Shown: positions 27,347 through 37,141, counted from the first letter of the stretch. The stretch is DNA of 64,000 nt from CAKZSB01 sp964573105 (GCA_964573105.1 CAZNIS010000027.1:6005-70004); one strand, 5' to 3'. Notes: a model not told the origin generated them from the sequence alone. Made by a program: numbers and translations.

Positions 27347-28521
27347 TAAGGGTGATCCTTGCTCAGTCTGTCGCTGACCAGTTGTGCCCAAAAGGCGCTG
27401 CCGGTCGTCAGTACGGCGTCGTTGAAGTCGTAGTCGCTGGCGTGCAGTGGTTGTCCATGTGGCCCGTCTTCTCCGTTGCCGAGCAACAGGAAACAGCCCG
27501 GACGAGCGGCGGCGAAGTGGGCAAAATCTTCTGAAAAAGACATAGGCGGGCGATCCGCTATCGTCTCCAGACCCAGTGCGCGGGATGCGGCGACGACGGT
27601 GTCAGCCTGTGTGGCTGAATTGATGGTTTCAACAAATTCAGTCCAGATTTTAAATGTGATTTCGACCTGATGGGTCGCCGCAATGCCATCGCAAATCTGG
27701 CGCATCAGGGTTTCCACACGGGCGCGATCAGCCGGGTTGCGCGCGCGGGTATCGCCTTTTAACACCGCGTTACCTGGCAGTACATTGCGTGCGCCATCAG
27801 TGTCGAATTCGGTAACCGAAATGACGGCACCGGTATCGGGTGCCAGTTTGCGCGCGACGATGGTTTGCAAAGCCATGACAAGTTCCGATCCCACTAAAAT
27901 CGCATCAACTCCGACCTGCGGCATTGAGGCGTGCCCGCCCTGACCCTTAATGTGTATTTCGAACAGGGTTTCGCTGGCGCAGATGTTACCCGCGCGGGTC
28001 GAGATTTGTCCTGCGGGTGCGCCAGGGAGATTGTGAATACCATATACCTCGTCGGCGGGGAATCGATCCAGCAGTCCATCGTCGAGCATTGCACGGGCGC
28101 CGAGGCCGTGTTCTTCGTTGGGCTGAAAAACGAAATAAACCGTACCGCTAAAGCTGTCGATACGCGCCAGGTGCTGTGCTGCACCCAGCAGCATGGTGGT
28201 GTGCCCATCGTGGCCGCAGGCGTGCATCACGCCGTCACGGGTCGAGCGATAGTCGTGACCGGATTTCTCCGCAATTGGCAGCGCGTCCATGTCGGCGCGC
28301 AGCAGAATGCTGTCGGTGCCATTGCCGCGTTTCAGCACGCCAACGACGCCGGTGCCACCAATACCGGTGTGCACTTCAAGGCCGGCATCGGACAGCGCCT
28401 GCGACACTTTTTGTGCTGTGCGCGTCTCTTTGAATCCCAGTTCCGGGTGGCGATGCAGGTCGCGGCGAAACGCAATCAGATCTGCCTCCAGATCCTGTAG
28501 GTCGTCAACAGATATTGGCAT
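27346..28521 (-). CDS. M20-family N-acyl-amino-acid amidohydrolase
   Basis: A 391-residue metallopeptidase of the M20D/HipO type. Metal-site motifs are visible: DMDALPI at about 78-84, MHACGHDGHTTMLLGAA at about 97-113, and QPNEEHGLGARAML in the centre. RRDLHRHPELGFKE is the family's N-terminal signature. These cytosolic enzymes hydrolyse N-acyl amino acids or hippurate-like amides to free amino acid and carboxylate. The gene is first in a two-gene unit with dpaL, so it may release the diaminopropionate-type substrate of the lyase; this is inferred from gene order. AGGAG lies upstream of the ATG. Confidence 0.9.
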   Translation of the reverse strand: MPISVDDLQDLEADLIAFRRDLHRHPELGFKETRTAQKVSQALSDAGLEVHTGIGGTGVVGVLKRGNGTDSILLRADMDALPIAEKSGHDYRSTRDGVMHACGHDGHTTMLLGAAQHLARIDSFSGTVYFVFQPNEEHGLGARAMLDDGLLDRFPADEVYGIHNLPGAPAGQISTRAGNICASETLFEIHIKGQGGHASMPQVGVDAILVGSELVMALQTIVARKLAPDTGAVISVTEFDTDGARNVLPGNAVLKGDTRARNPADRARVETLMRQICDGIAATHQVEITFKIWTEFVETINSATQADTVVAASRALGLETIADRPPMSFSEDFAHFAAARPGCFLLLGNGEDGPHGQPLHASDYDFNDAVLTTGSAFWAQLVSDRLSKDHP

Positions 28522-28865
28522 AGGCGTGCTGGCTCCTTTTGAACAATCGTACGCAAGGTGTCGCAGGTGATCAATGCAGCCAGCCTTCTGTACTCGGGCT
28601 GTACCTGACGTGTGCGGTACGATAGGTTAACCGATGCACGTAGGCTTTACCGCATGCCCGCCAAAAACAGTCGCACTCTGGCAACGGTCGCCTGCGATAA
28701 GCCAACCGAAAAGCCAAGCAAATTCATCTGCTGGAACAGCATTGATGATAGGGGGCAGGAATGTGATTGGGATGCACAACCCACAACCAGAAAACGGCAG
28801 CCAGTGTCTCGCCAGCGCGGTGGCGGTGTGCGCAGCACAGCAGAGTCGAACAACGGGACAATGCC
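28522..28865. other. Intergenic region between divergent catabolic genes
   Basis: This 344-bp gap lies between the M20-dpaL unit (leftward) and the dipeptidase gene (rightward), so it should hold divergent promoters. The dipeptidase frame is open upstream to 28767, but that part lacks family sequence. Confidence 0.4.
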
Positions 28866-29843
28866 ATGAGTGATGACTACCAGGATGCGATACTGATCGA
28901 CGGTCTCGTCATCGCGCGCTTTTCCAGAGCCTTATTCGAGGACATGAAAAAAGGTGGCATTACCGCCGCCAATTGCACCTGCAGTGTCTGGCACGACTTC
29001 CGTGCCAGCATGGCGAATATCGCCCAGTGGAAACAGTGGTTCGACGAGCATGCCGATCTGATCTGCCCGGTGGCCACAAGCCAGGATATCCTGCGTGCAA
29101 AGTCACAGGGGCGAGTGGGCATCATCCTGGGTTGGCAGAACATGAGCGGTATCGAGGACGACCTCAATAACCTGGTACTGTTTCGCGATCTGGGTGTGCG
29201 AATCATGCAACTGACTTACAACACGCAGAATCTGGTCGGGTCCGGTTGCTGGGAGAGCAACGACGGGGGCTTGAGTGATTTTGGTCGCGATGCGATAGAT
29301 GAAATGAACCGCCTGGGTATTCTGATCGATCTGTCTCACGTAGGCGCAAAGACCAGCCACGATGCGATCCTGCACTCCAGTGCGCCGGTCGCCTACACGC
29401 ATTGTTGCCCGATGCTAAAAGAACATCCGCGGAATAAATCTGATCAGCAGCTACGGGCCATTGCAGACGCTGGCGGATTTGTCGGTTTTGCCAGTTACAC
29501 CCCGTTTTTACCCAAGGGCGCGGACAGCACACTGGATGACTGCATCGTGGCGATGGACTATTTGATCAACCTGGTGGGTGAGCAGAACGTTGGTATTGGT
29601 ACTGACTGGGTGCAGGATCAGGATATTGCCTTTTTCGATTACCTGACTGCTGACAAGGGCCGTGGCCGCGCGACGACTAATCGGTATGAAAAGGTGCCGC
29701 CAATGCCAAAGGGGCTTGCGACGCTCGGCGACTTTCGCAACTTCATACCGGCAATGCAAAGAGCGGGCTGGTCAGAAGCGCGCATACGCGGTGTGTGTGG
29801 TGAGAACTGGCTGCGTTTTCTGGGTGAGGTGTGGGGTGAGTGA
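28866..29843 (+). CDS. Membrane dipeptidase (peptidase M19)
   Basis: A 325-residue enzyme of the renal-dipeptidase family. Motifs include the start ILIDGLVI, VGIILGWQNMSGIEDD, the zinc-site IDLSHVGAKTSHDAI (His), VAYTHCCPM (His) and VGIGTDWVQDQD near the C-terminus. The usual HxD near the start of the family reads DGLV here, so one metal ligand appears replaced. M19 enzymes split dipeptides, including ones with a C-terminal D-residue. The ATG at 28866 is used. It is the only plus-strand gene in the catabolic island and is convergent with the amidohydrolase gene. Confidence 0.87.
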   Translation: MSDDYQDAILIDGLVIARFSRALFEDMKKGGITAANCTCSVWHDFRASMANIAQWKQWFDEHADLICPVATSQDILRAKSQGRVGIILGWQNMSGIEDDLNNLVLFRDLGVRIMQLTYNTQNLVGSGCWESNDGGLSDFGRDAIDEMNRLGILIDLSHVGAKTSHDAILHSSAPVAYTHCCPMLKEHPRNKSDQQLRAIADAGGFVGFASYTPFLPKGADSTLDDCIVAMDYLINLVGEQNVGIGTDWVQDQDIAFFDYLTADKGRGRATTNRYEKVPPMPKGLATLGDFRNFIPAMQRAGWSEARIRGVCGENWLRFLGEVWGE

Positions 29844-29890
29844 ATCGGACACGCAGACGCTTTGCGTAGTAGGTATAAAATTCCGTTGCC

Positions 29891-31042
29891 TTAGGCAGAC
29901 GCAGCCCGATGCCACATCTCTCCACCCAATACGACTCCGGCCACCGTTAACCTCTGTGTACCGGTACAACTTTTACCGGTCGAGTCGACGAAATCAAAGC
30001 TGCCCTGCTGCAAATTCATAATGGCTGCATCGCCGGCGGAGCCGGTTTTCAGGTTGCCGATGTCCGGCCGTTCCAATACCTTTGATGCATTGTGTGTGGA
30101 TGCGGCGATAACATCGTTCAACGGCATGCCCAAATGCAGAAACTTCGACAGCGTTGTCACCTGATCGTACACCGGGCCATCGATACACAGCTGGTGCACG
30201 TCTGATGAAATGGTATCCGGATAGAAGCCGTTGTTTAACATGTGCTCGCCAACATCAAACGAAAATGATCCCATGCCGTGGCCAATATCAAAGTAAACTC
30301 CACGTTCGCGGGCGGCGAGTACTTCAGGGCGAATGTCGCCATTGGGTAGCACCGGTGTGTTTGGAAACGGCCGAAAACAATGCGTGAGCACATCGCCTTT
30401 ACGCAGGCTGGCGACGACTTCTCTGTAAGAGGGGGGTGGTTCATCGATGTGTACCATCATCGGCAGGCCACATTGTTCTGCGACCTGATAGGCGTATTCA
30501 AATGGTTTCATGCCCTGAGTGCCCGAGGCGTGTTTGCCCAGGCGCACTTTGATGCCGACAATCAGGTCGCGATTGGCATCGGCTACTTCCACGGTGGTTA
30601 CCGGATCCATCAGCCGCAGGTTTTCACTCTCGCCCACCATGATGCGATTGGAAAACCCGAAGATGCCGGCATGCGAGACATGCAGATAGGCCAGAATACG
30701 AACCGGTGACGGTTCGATCACATGCTTGCGAAAACCGGCAAAATTGCCAGGCCCGGCCGAGCCGGTATCGATGGCGGTGGTGACAGCACTGCTGCGACAG
30801 AAGGCTTCAGCGTCAATGCCAAGCGATGTGCCACCCCAGTACACGTGGGTGTGCAGGTCGATCAGTCCGGGGGTGACGAGACAGCCGCTGACATCCTGCG
30901 TGTGGCTGGCCGATTGCTCATCAATGGCGGGTTCGATGGCAGCGACCACACCGTTGGTAAAGGCGATGTCCGCAGTGCTGTCGATCGACTGCGCAGGATC
31001 GATGATCCTGCCCCCTTTTAGTAGCAAATCATATTGGGCCAT
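29891..31042 (-). CDS. Dihydroorotase-like amidohydrolase/deacetylase
   Basis: A 383-residue amidohydrolase-superfamily enzyme. The first metal motif is GLIDLHTHVYWGG (about 60-72). Further ligand-type motifs are IKVRLGKHASG (possibly the carbamylated-Lys strand), VHIDEPPP, THCFRPFPN and the late SSDVHQLC Asp. This resembles the COG3964 group of predicted amidohydrolases. Substrates could be cyclic amides such as hydantoin-like rings or N-acyl amino acids; the actual one is unknown. It lies 13 bp downstream of the last ABC gene, so it is probably in the importer operon and works on imported material. Confidence 0.87.
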   Translation of the reverse strand: MAQYDLLLKGGRIIDPAQSIDSTADIAFTNGVVAAIEPAIDEQSASHTQDVSGCLVTPGLIDLHTHVYWGGTSLGIDAEAFCRSSAVTTAIDTGSAGPGNFAGFRKHVIEPSPVRILAYLHVSHAGIFGFSNRIMVGESENLRLMDPVTTVEVADANRDLIVGIKVRLGKHASGTQGMKPFEYAYQVAEQCGLPMMVHIDEPPPSYREVVASLRKGDVLTHCFRPFPNTPVLPNGDIRPEVLAARERGVYFDIGHGMGSFSFDVGEHMLNNGFYPDTISSDVHQLCIDGPVYDQVTTLSKFLHLGMPLNDVIAASTHNASKVLERPDIGNLKTGSAGDAAIMNLQQGSFDFVDSTGKSCTGTQRLTVAGVVLGGEMWHRAASA

Positions 31043-31055
31043 TGGCTTTCTGATT

Positions 31056-32075
31056 CTATGCTGGAGTTTCGATTGAGTTTTCTATCGGGCTGCGCAGGTG
31101 GCAGGCTGTGGTGTGATTGTCTGCGACAGTCACCATCGCCGGAGCCTCTGTCAGGCAGCGGCTCTCGGCATAGGGGCAGCGCGTGTGGAAACAACAGCCC
31201 GTCGGTGGATTGATCGGGCTGGGGATGTCGCCTTCGAGAATGATCCGATCGACCTTGTGCAGCGGTTTGGGATCGGGGATTGGCACGGCCGATAGCAAGG
31301 CCTGTGTATAGGGGTGCTGCGGATCGTTGAAGAGCTGATCTTTATCGGCGATCTCTACAATATGCCCCAGGTACATGACGGCCACGCGGTGGCTGATGTG
31401 CTCGACCACGGCCAGATCGTGGCTGATGAAAAGATAGGTCAGGTCCAGTTCGCGCTGCAGGCGAATCAGCAGGTTCAGCACCTGTGCCTGTACCGATACA
31501 TCGAGTGCGGATACCGGTTCATCGGCAACGATTACACTGGGATTGAGCGCAAGTGCACGCGCCACACCCAGCCGCTGGCGCTGCCCGCCAGAAAACTCAT
31601 GCGGGTAGCGTTCGAGTGCGTCGTGACGCAGGCCTACGCGATCCATTAATTCGGTCGCTCGTTGCCGGCGTTGTTCCGCACTGAAGTTCTCGAAGTTCTC
31701 CAGCGGTTCTGTGATGGTTTTGCCGGCTGACAAACGCGGATTGAGCGATGCATAGGGATCCTGAAACACCATCTGCATTTTGCGCCTGGCCGCCTGCAAT
31801 GCACGACCGCTTGCGGTAGTGATATCTTCGCCATGCAGTTTGATCTGCCCGGCTGTGGCATCGAGCAATCTCACGATTACTTTGCCCACCGTGGATTTGC
31901 CCGAACCACTTTCACCCACCAGGCCCAGCGTTTCGCCTTTGCGTATGCTGAAGCTGACGTTGTTTGCCGCTTTAACCTGGCCGATGGTGGTGCCCAGCAA
32001 ACCGCCCTTGACAGGGAAGTGTTTGGTCAGTTTGTGTACTTCAAGCACGGGTACGTCGGCTTCGATCTTATCCAT
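31056..32075 (-). CDS. Peptide ABC transporter ATP-binding protein (DppF/OppF-type)
   Basis: A 339-residue ATPase with Walker A GESGSGKST, signature FSGGQRQRLGVARAL, Walker B VIVADEPVSALD and H-loop LFISHDLAVV. The C-terminal oligopeptide-transporter extension has the CxxxxCPY Cys cluster (CCFHTRCPYAESRC) and HTTACH, as in iron-sulfur-associated Opp/Dpp ATPases. The ATG at 32075 overlaps the end of the preceding ATPase gene by eight bases, which indicates coupling. It energises the permease pair together with the DppD-type subunit. Confidence 0.93.
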   Translation of the reverse strand: MDKIEADVPVLEVHKLTKHFPVKGGLLGTTIGQVKAANNVSFSIRKGETLGLVGESGSGKSTVGKVIVRLLDATAGQIKLHGEDITTASGRALQAARRKMQMVFQDPYASLNPRLSAGKTITEPLENFENFSAEQRRQRATELMDRVGLRHDALERYPHEFSGGQRQRLGVARALALNPSVIVADEPVSALDVSVQAQVLNLLIRLQRELDLTYLFISHDLAVVEHISHRVAVMYLGHIVEIADKDQLFNDPQHPYTQALLSAVPIPDPKPLHKVDRIILEGDIPSPINPPTGCCFHTRCPYAESRCLTEAPAMVTVADNHTTACHLRSPIENSIETPA

Positions 32076-33132
32076 CGTGATTCGAATCCTTTGCCTGTGC
32101 CAGCTCGTCTGATCGCCAGCAGGCGGCGTAGTGCCCGTTTTGCACTTCGCGAAACGGCGGTGATTCGAGGCGACATTTTTCCTCGGCCATATCGCATCGA
32201 GCGGCAAACGCACAGCCGACAATCGGATCGATCAGGTTGGGTACCACACCGGGAATTTCGTGCAAGGCATTGTCTGCTAATGCCGATGCCGATGCCTTAG
32301 GGCTTTGCGATGCCTTGTTAAAACCGGGTATTGAGCGCAGCAGACCTCGGGTGTAGGGATGCAGTGGCAGGTCGAACAATTCCTCTACCTTTGCCTGTTC
32401 CACCTTGCGCCCGGCGTACATCACCACCACACTCTGAGCCGTTTCTGCAACGACGCCAAGATCGTGGGTGATCATGATGATGGCGGTGCCGAGGCGTTCT
32501 TTTAGCTCGAGCATCAGGTTGAGTATTTGCGCCTGAATAGTCACGTCCAGCGCGGTGGTGGGTTCGTCGGCGATCAGCACCGCCGGATTGCAGGCCAGCG
32601 CCATTGCAATCATCACGCGCTGTCGCATGCCGCCGGATAACTCGTGTGGATACTGTTTCAGTCGCTTGCCGGGCTCCGAGATCTGCACCAGTTCCAGAAT
32701 TTCCAGTACGCGTTCGCTGGCTTGTTGGCGAGTGACGTTCTGGTGCAGCAATAGGGCTTCGGCGATCTGTTTGCCAATTGTCATCACCGGGTTCAGGGAT
32801 GTCATCGGCTCCTGAAAGATCATGGAAATCTGGTTGCCGCGTATCTCGCGCATCCGTGCTTCGGTCTGCTGCAGCAGGTCTTCACCACGAAAAAGGATTT
32901 TGCCATTTTCGATCTTCGCTGGTGGTTTTGGCAGCAGGCCCAGAATGGATAGGGCGGTGACGCTTTTGCCGCAACCGGATTCACCGACGATGCACAAAGT
33001 CTCGCCACTGTGCAGATCAAACGAGACACCATCGACAGCACGCACCACACCATCGCGGGTGTAGAACGAGGTTTGCAGATCCTCTACCTGCAAGACCAGT
33101 TCAGTGGCGCCGGATTGTTCAGTCTGTGCCAT
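32068..33132 (-). CDS. Peptide ABC transporter ATP-binding protein (DppD/OppD-type)
   Basis: A 354-residue ATPase partner. Walker A is GESGCGKS, the signature LSGGMRQRVMIAMAL, and Walker B VLIADEPTTALD, with switch His in MITHDLGVV. The C-terminal extension contains the Cys set GCAFAARCDMAEEKC. It begins three bases downstream of the permease gene stop and overlaps the next ATPase gene, as expected within one transcript. Confidence 0.93.
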   Translation of the reverse strand: MAQTEQSGATELVLQVEDLQTSFYTRDGVVRAVDGVSFDLHSGETLCIVGESGCGKSVTALSILGLLPKPPAKIENGKILFRGEDLLQQTEARMREIRGNQISMIFQEPMTSLNPVMTIGKQIAEALLLHQNVTRQQASERVLEILELVQISEPGKRLKQYPHELSGGMRQRVMIAMALACNPAVLIADEPTTALDVTIQAQILNLMLELKERLGTAIIMITHDLGVVAETAQSVVVMYAGRKVEQAKVEELFDLPLHPYTRGLLRSIPGFNKASQSPKASASALADNALHEIPGVVPNLIDPIVGCAFAARCDMAEEKCRLESPPFREVQNGHYAACWRSDELAQAKDSNHDG

Positions 33133-33135
33133 ACG

Positions 33136-34023
33136 CTACATGCGCCGTGCAATTTTGGGGTCCAGCGAGTCGCGCAGACCATCGCCAAGCATATTCACCG
33201 CCAGCACGGTCACGGCGAGAAAAAGACCGGGGAAGAAAATGATCCACGAGGCAAACTGAAAATACGAACGACCTTCAGCCATCACATTGCCCCAACTGGG
33301 TGTTTCGGGCGGCGTGCCGGCACCGAGGAACGACAGAATGGCTTCGACCACCACGGCCGAGGCACAGACAAACGTGGCCTGCACGATCAGTGGCGCGATG
33401 GTATTGGGCAGTATGTGCCGAGTGAGTATTTTCCAGGTGGGCGAGCCCACCGATACCGCGGCTTCAACGTAGGGCAGTTCGCGAATTTGCAACACCACGC
33501 TGCGCACCAGCCGGACCACACGTGGAATTTCCGGAATGGCGATGGCGATGATGACATTGGTCAGGCTGGCGCCCGCCAGTGCGATCAGCGCGATGGCAAG
33601 CAGCACACCGGGGATCGCCATCAGGCCATCCATGATGCGCATGACAATCGCATCCACCCAGCGCAGGTAGCCCGCCACCATACCGATCACCAGGCCGATG
33701 AGGGTGCTGATGATGGCGACGGCAAAGCCGACAGCCAGTGATATGCGCGCGCCATAAATGGTGCGGGCGTAGATATCGCGGCCGAGAAAATCGGTGCCGA
33801 ACCAGAATTCGGCACTCGGTGGTTTGAGCCGGTTGATCGGGTTGATGCGCAACGGATCGCCGGCGATGAGCGGCGCGATCAGGGCCATGATGATGACGGC
33901 GCACAACACTGATGCACCGATGGCGACAGACGGGTGACGCCGGCAATATTCGATAATACCGCCCTTGCGTCGGCTGCTGGCCGGGGCCTCGGGTGCGGCC
34001 ACAGTAGATTCTAGTGTGGCCAT
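33136..34023 (-). CDS. Peptide ABC transporter permease (DppC-type)
   Basis: A 295-residue inner-membrane permease with about six helices. It has the N-terminal OppC-type segment and the GTDFLGRDIYARTIYGARIS signature, with an EAA loop region around YVEAAVSVGSPTWKI and HILPNTIAPLIVQA. It pairs with the DppB-type permease whose gene ends two bases before this start. Confidence 0.93.
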   Translation of the reverse strand: MATLESTVAAPEAPASSRRKGGIIEYCRRHPSVAIGASVLCAVIIMALIAPLIAGDPLRINPINRLKPPSAEFWFGTDFLGRDIYARTIYGARISLAVGFAVAIISTLIGLVIGMVAGYLRWVDAIVMRIMDGLMAIPGVLLAIALIALAGASLTNVIIAIAIPEIPRVVRLVRSVVLQIRELPYVEAAVSVGSPTWKILTRHILPNTIAPLIVQATFVCASAVVVEAILSFLGAGTPPETPSWGNVMAEGRSYFQFASWIIFFPGLFLAVTVLAVNMLGDGLRDSLDPKIARRM

Positions 34024-34025
34024 GA

Positions 34026-34967
34026 TCAGTACCGAATTCGTGGGTCGAGCAGCGTGTAGAGAATATCGATCAACAGATTGACAAACACATAGACGCCGGA
34101 GAAAACCAGTATCACACCCTGAATGATCGGGTAATCGCGGCGCAACACGGCATCGATGGTCAGCCGTCCCAGACCGGGAATATTAAATACGCTCTCGGTG
34201 ACCACCACGCCACCAATCAGCAGTGCGATACCAATGCCGATGATGGTGACGATCGGCACCGCCGAGTTGCGTAATGCGTGCTGTAACAGCAGGCCAGTAT
34301 TGCCAAGCCCCTTGGCCTTCGCGGTGCGGATGTAGTCTTCGGTCAGCACTTCCAGCACGCTTGCCCGGGTGATGCGGGCAATCAGTGCGATATAGACGAT
34401 GCCCAGCGCCAGTGTCGGCAGCGCAATAGATCGCAGAAAGGGGCCAAAGCCTTCGCTGATCGGCTTGTAGCCCTGTACCGGGAACCAGCCAAGCTTGAGT
34501 GAAAAGATATACATCAGCACATAGCCCACGACAAACACCGGCACTGAAAACCCCAGTACCGCGAAACCCATGACACAGCGGTCAAGCCAGCTGCCGGCGC
34601 GCCAGGCGGCAATCACGCCGATCGGTATGGCGACGATGATGGCGAAGATGATGGTGGATATCGACAGCGCGACGGTGGGTTCGAGGCGCTGCCCGATCAG
34701 CTTGGTGACCGGCAGGTTGGAAAAAATTGAAGTGCCAAGATCACCGCGCAGCACATTGCCGACCCAACTAAAAAACTGAATATGCAGTGGCTGATCCAGC
34801 CCCAGGTTGGCGCGAATGCGCGCGATATCTTCCGGGCGTGCATAGTCGCCGGCGATGATGGCTGCCGGGTCTCCAGGCGTCAGGTGTAACAGCAAAAACA
34901 CGACGATCGCTACCACGGCCATCACCGGGATGGTCGCCAGCAATCGTCTGAGTATGTAACCGTACAT
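34026..34967 (-). CDS. Peptide ABC transporter permease (DppB-type)
   Basis: A 313-residue permease starting MYGYILRRLLATIPVMAVVA, with about six helices and the typical LTPGDPAAIIAGDYA and NLGLDQPLHIQFFSW periplasmic segment. The EAA loop contains YIRTAKAKGLGNTGLLLQHA. First of the permease genes, 116 bp downstream of the substrate-binding protein gene; the gap contains a GC-rich stem-loop. Confidence 0.93.
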   Translation of the reverse strand: MYGYILRRLLATIPVMAVVAIVVFLLLHLTPGDPAAIIAGDYARPEDIARIRANLGLDQPLHIQFFSWVGNVLRGDLGTSIFSNLPVTKLIGQRLEPTVALSISTIIFAIIVAIPIGVIAAWRAGSWLDRCVMGFAVLGFSVPVFVVGYVLMYIFSLKLGWFPVQGYKPISEGFGPFLRSIALPTLALGIVYIALIARITRASVLEVLTEDYIRTAKAKGLGNTGLLLQHALRNSAVPIVTIIGIGIALLIGGVVVTESVFNIPGLGRLTIDAVLRRDYPIIQGVILVFSGVYVFVNLLIDILYTLLDPRIRY

Positions 34968-35025
34968 TAATCGGGGTCCAGGGCAGGGCCGGGCAGTGGA
35001 TGCGGCAGTTGGGGGTCATCAAGCA

Positions 35026-35071
35026 CCGGGGCCGGCAGATATCAAACCCGCTGATGTCTAGCCGGCCCCGG
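35026..35071 (-). promoter_or_regulatory. GC-rich stem-loop between binding-protein and permease genes
   Basis: The arms CCGGGGCCGGC (35026-35036) and GCCGGCCCCGG (35061-35071) are perfect complements over 11 bp with a 24-base loop. There is no T-run after the stem on the transcribed strand. It therefore looks like a stabiliser or partial attenuator, letting the binding protein be made in excess of the membrane subunits, and not like a full terminator. Confidence 0.65.
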
Positions 35072-35083
35072 ATCTACAGCGAC

Positions 35084-36670
35084 CTATTGTTTATCGATGT
35101 TCCAGAAGAAAGGCACCGGAGACACCAGTACGCCATCGAGGTTGGATCGCCAGGCCATCGGCTGAAACCATTGTCCGAAGTTGACGTAGGGCACGGTCTC
35201 GAACAAACGCGCCTGCAGTTCTTCGATGATTTCAGACTTTTCATCTGCGGAGACAGCGCGGGCGTAGCCATCGCGCAGCGCTTCTGTTTTTTCATCGGTT
35301 GGCCAGCCAAACCACGCCTTTTCAACGCCGCCACCAGAGATGCCGACATTGGCAATGGGTGAAGTGACATCGGCGCCGGTGCTATAGGTGTGGAAGATGT
35401 TCCAGCCACCATCCGCGGGGCTCTTGGTTTCAGCGCGCCGCGAGGTGAGTGTCGACCAGTCCATCGCCTGTACTTCGAGGTTCATGCCGATGTCGCGCAA
35501 TACCTGTGCGGTGACGAGTGTTGCACTGTTCAGAACGGGCAGGTCGGTGGGGTGCATCATGATGATTTTCTCCCCGTTGTAGCCGGCTTCTGCCAACAGC
35601 TTTTTCGCCATATCCAGATCGACGTTGTCCAGTGCCTCGGTGCCGACTTTGGACTCGTTTGGCGTGCCGCAAACAAAGTAGGCGGCGCAGACTTTGTAGA
35701 GCGCAGGATCGCCAACCAGTGCCTGCAGATAGACTTCCTGATTCACCGCGTGCAACAGAGCCTGACGCGCTTTGGGGTTGTCGAATGGAGGATGCAGGTG
35801 GTTGGGGCGCAACCAGCCCTGCGTGCCCAATGGGTCACGCACTTCGATGTTGATATCCGCATTGGTCTTCAGGATTGGCACCATGTCTACCGCGGGTGTC
35901 TCCCACAAATCGACTTCGCCGTTGACCAGTGCGTTCATGGTGGTGGCGGGATCGGGAATGTAGACCCACTCGACACGATCGACCTTGACGACTTTGCCGC
36001 CAGCGGCACCGGATGCTGGCTCTGAGCGTGGCACGTAGTCTTCGTTTTTCTCGTAGACGATTTTCGATCCCGGCACCCACTCGTCTTTGACGAATTTGAA
36101 CGGGCCGGAGCCGATGATTTCGCTGACCTGCTCGAAGGCGTCAGTCTCTGCCAGTCGCTTTGGCATCATGAAAGGCACGTTTGAACTGATTTTGCCCAGA
36201 GAATCGAGCACCAACCCGTAGGGCTCTTTGAGTACCAGTGAAAAGGAATTGTCGTCGATGACATTGATGCTGTCGGTAAAGTCCATCAGCTTTTGGCCCA
36301 TACCGTCGCGTTTGGCCCAGCGCTCGATCGAGGCGACGCAGTCTTCAGCTTTGACTGGTGCACCGTCGTGCCACATCAGGCCGTCGCGCAATTTGAAGGT
36401 ATAGATGAGTTGATCGTCGCTGACTTCCCAGCTGTCGACCATTTGCGGTTGAATTTCGAGGTTTTCATCGCTGGCAAACAGCGTGTCGAAAACCATGTAG
36501 GCATGGTTGCGCGTGATGTAGGCCGTGGTCCAGATAGGATCGAGATTTTTAAGATCGGCGTGCGGGACAATTCGTAAGACTTTTTCCGCCGCTGCCGGGC
36601 CGGAGATCGCCAGTGATGTTGCAAGCATAGCTGGCAGAACCCATCGCTGGTACAGATGTTTGAATTTCAT
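35084..36670 (-). CDS. Peptide ABC transporter substrate-binding protein (SBP family 5)
   Basis: A 528-residue periplasmic binding protein. The signal peptide is MKFKHLYQRWVLPAMLATSL...GPAAA, and the mature protein begins EKVLRIVPHADLKNLDP. The family-5 hallmark around DGLMWHDGAPVKAEDCVASIERW is present, as are YNGEKIIMMHP and the C-terminal domain. The ATG at 36670 has GGGAG six bases upstream; the frame continues to 36733 but has no second site. It is first in the importer operon and determines substrate choice. Its ligand is unknown; neighbouring enzymes suggest small modified peptides or amino-acid derivatives. Confidence 0.93.
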   Translation of the reverse strand: MKFKHLYQRWVLPAMLATSLAISGPAAAEKVLRIVPHADLKNLDPIWTTAYITRNHAYMVFDTLFASDENLEIQPQMVDSWEVSDDQLIYTFKLRDGLMWHDGAPVKAEDCVASIERWAKRDGMGQKLMDFTDSINVIDDNSFSLVLKEPYGLVLDSLGKISSNVPFMMPKRLAETDAFEQVSEIIGSGPFKFVKDEWVPGSKIVYEKNEDYVPRSEPASGAAGGKVVKVDRVEWVYIPDPATTMNALVNGEVDLWETPAVDMVPILKTNADINIEVRDPLGTQGWLRPNHLHPPFDNPKARQALLHAVNQEVYLQALVGDPALYKVCAAYFVCGTPNESKVGTEALDNVDLDMAKKLLAEAGYNGEKIIMMHPTDLPVLNSATLVTAQVLRDIGMNLEVQAMDWSTLTSRRAETKSPADGGWNIFHTYSTGADVTSPIANVGISGGGVEKAWFGWPTDEKTEALRDGYARAVSADEKSEIIEELQARLFETVPYVNFGQWFQPMAWRSNLDGVLVSPVPFFWNIDKQ

Positions 36671-37141
36671 AGACGCTCCCGTTTGGAACTGCTGTTCCAT
36701 GTGTTGAGGTGATCTTGATTGAGTCAGGGGCAAAATGTATTTTCGTTACCAATATTCCGTTTACTTTTTTTCAAGCTATCACAAAAAAACTATCGAAGAA
36801 ATCGAAATAAGCAATTCAGTTATTTTTTCTTATCGAAGAAAATTTGTATTGCCAGGGCATGCGTAAAACATCTGGTTTTAAGACTGCGAAATATCGTTAC
36901 CGGATCCTTCAAGTCTTTGTGGTTACAGTAATTATTTTGTTGATTCCAGGGGGCTGCAATTCGTGCATCAGCGGTAGTTAAAAAACGCACAAGGCATGCG
37001 TCGCCGATATTTTTCTCAGCGTACTTTTGGCCGTGCCTTGTTTTCATGCATCCATTGCATTGATAGATTCTATTGATGAATTGTTTTTACGATTTATATA
37101 ACCTTTATTAGTGTTGTTTAATTGCGGCTCAGGCGATTGGC
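36671..37141. promoter_or_regulatory. AT-rich promoter region of the peptide importer operon
   Basis: This 471-bp gap is markedly more AT-rich than its surroundings. It contains two copies of TATCGAAGAAA (36791-36801 and 36832-36842), spaced about four helical turns apart, and many A/T tracts. As the upstream region of the binding-protein gene on the minus strand, it is a good candidate for regulator or nucleoid-protein binding. No coding sequence was recognised. Confidence 0.5.
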
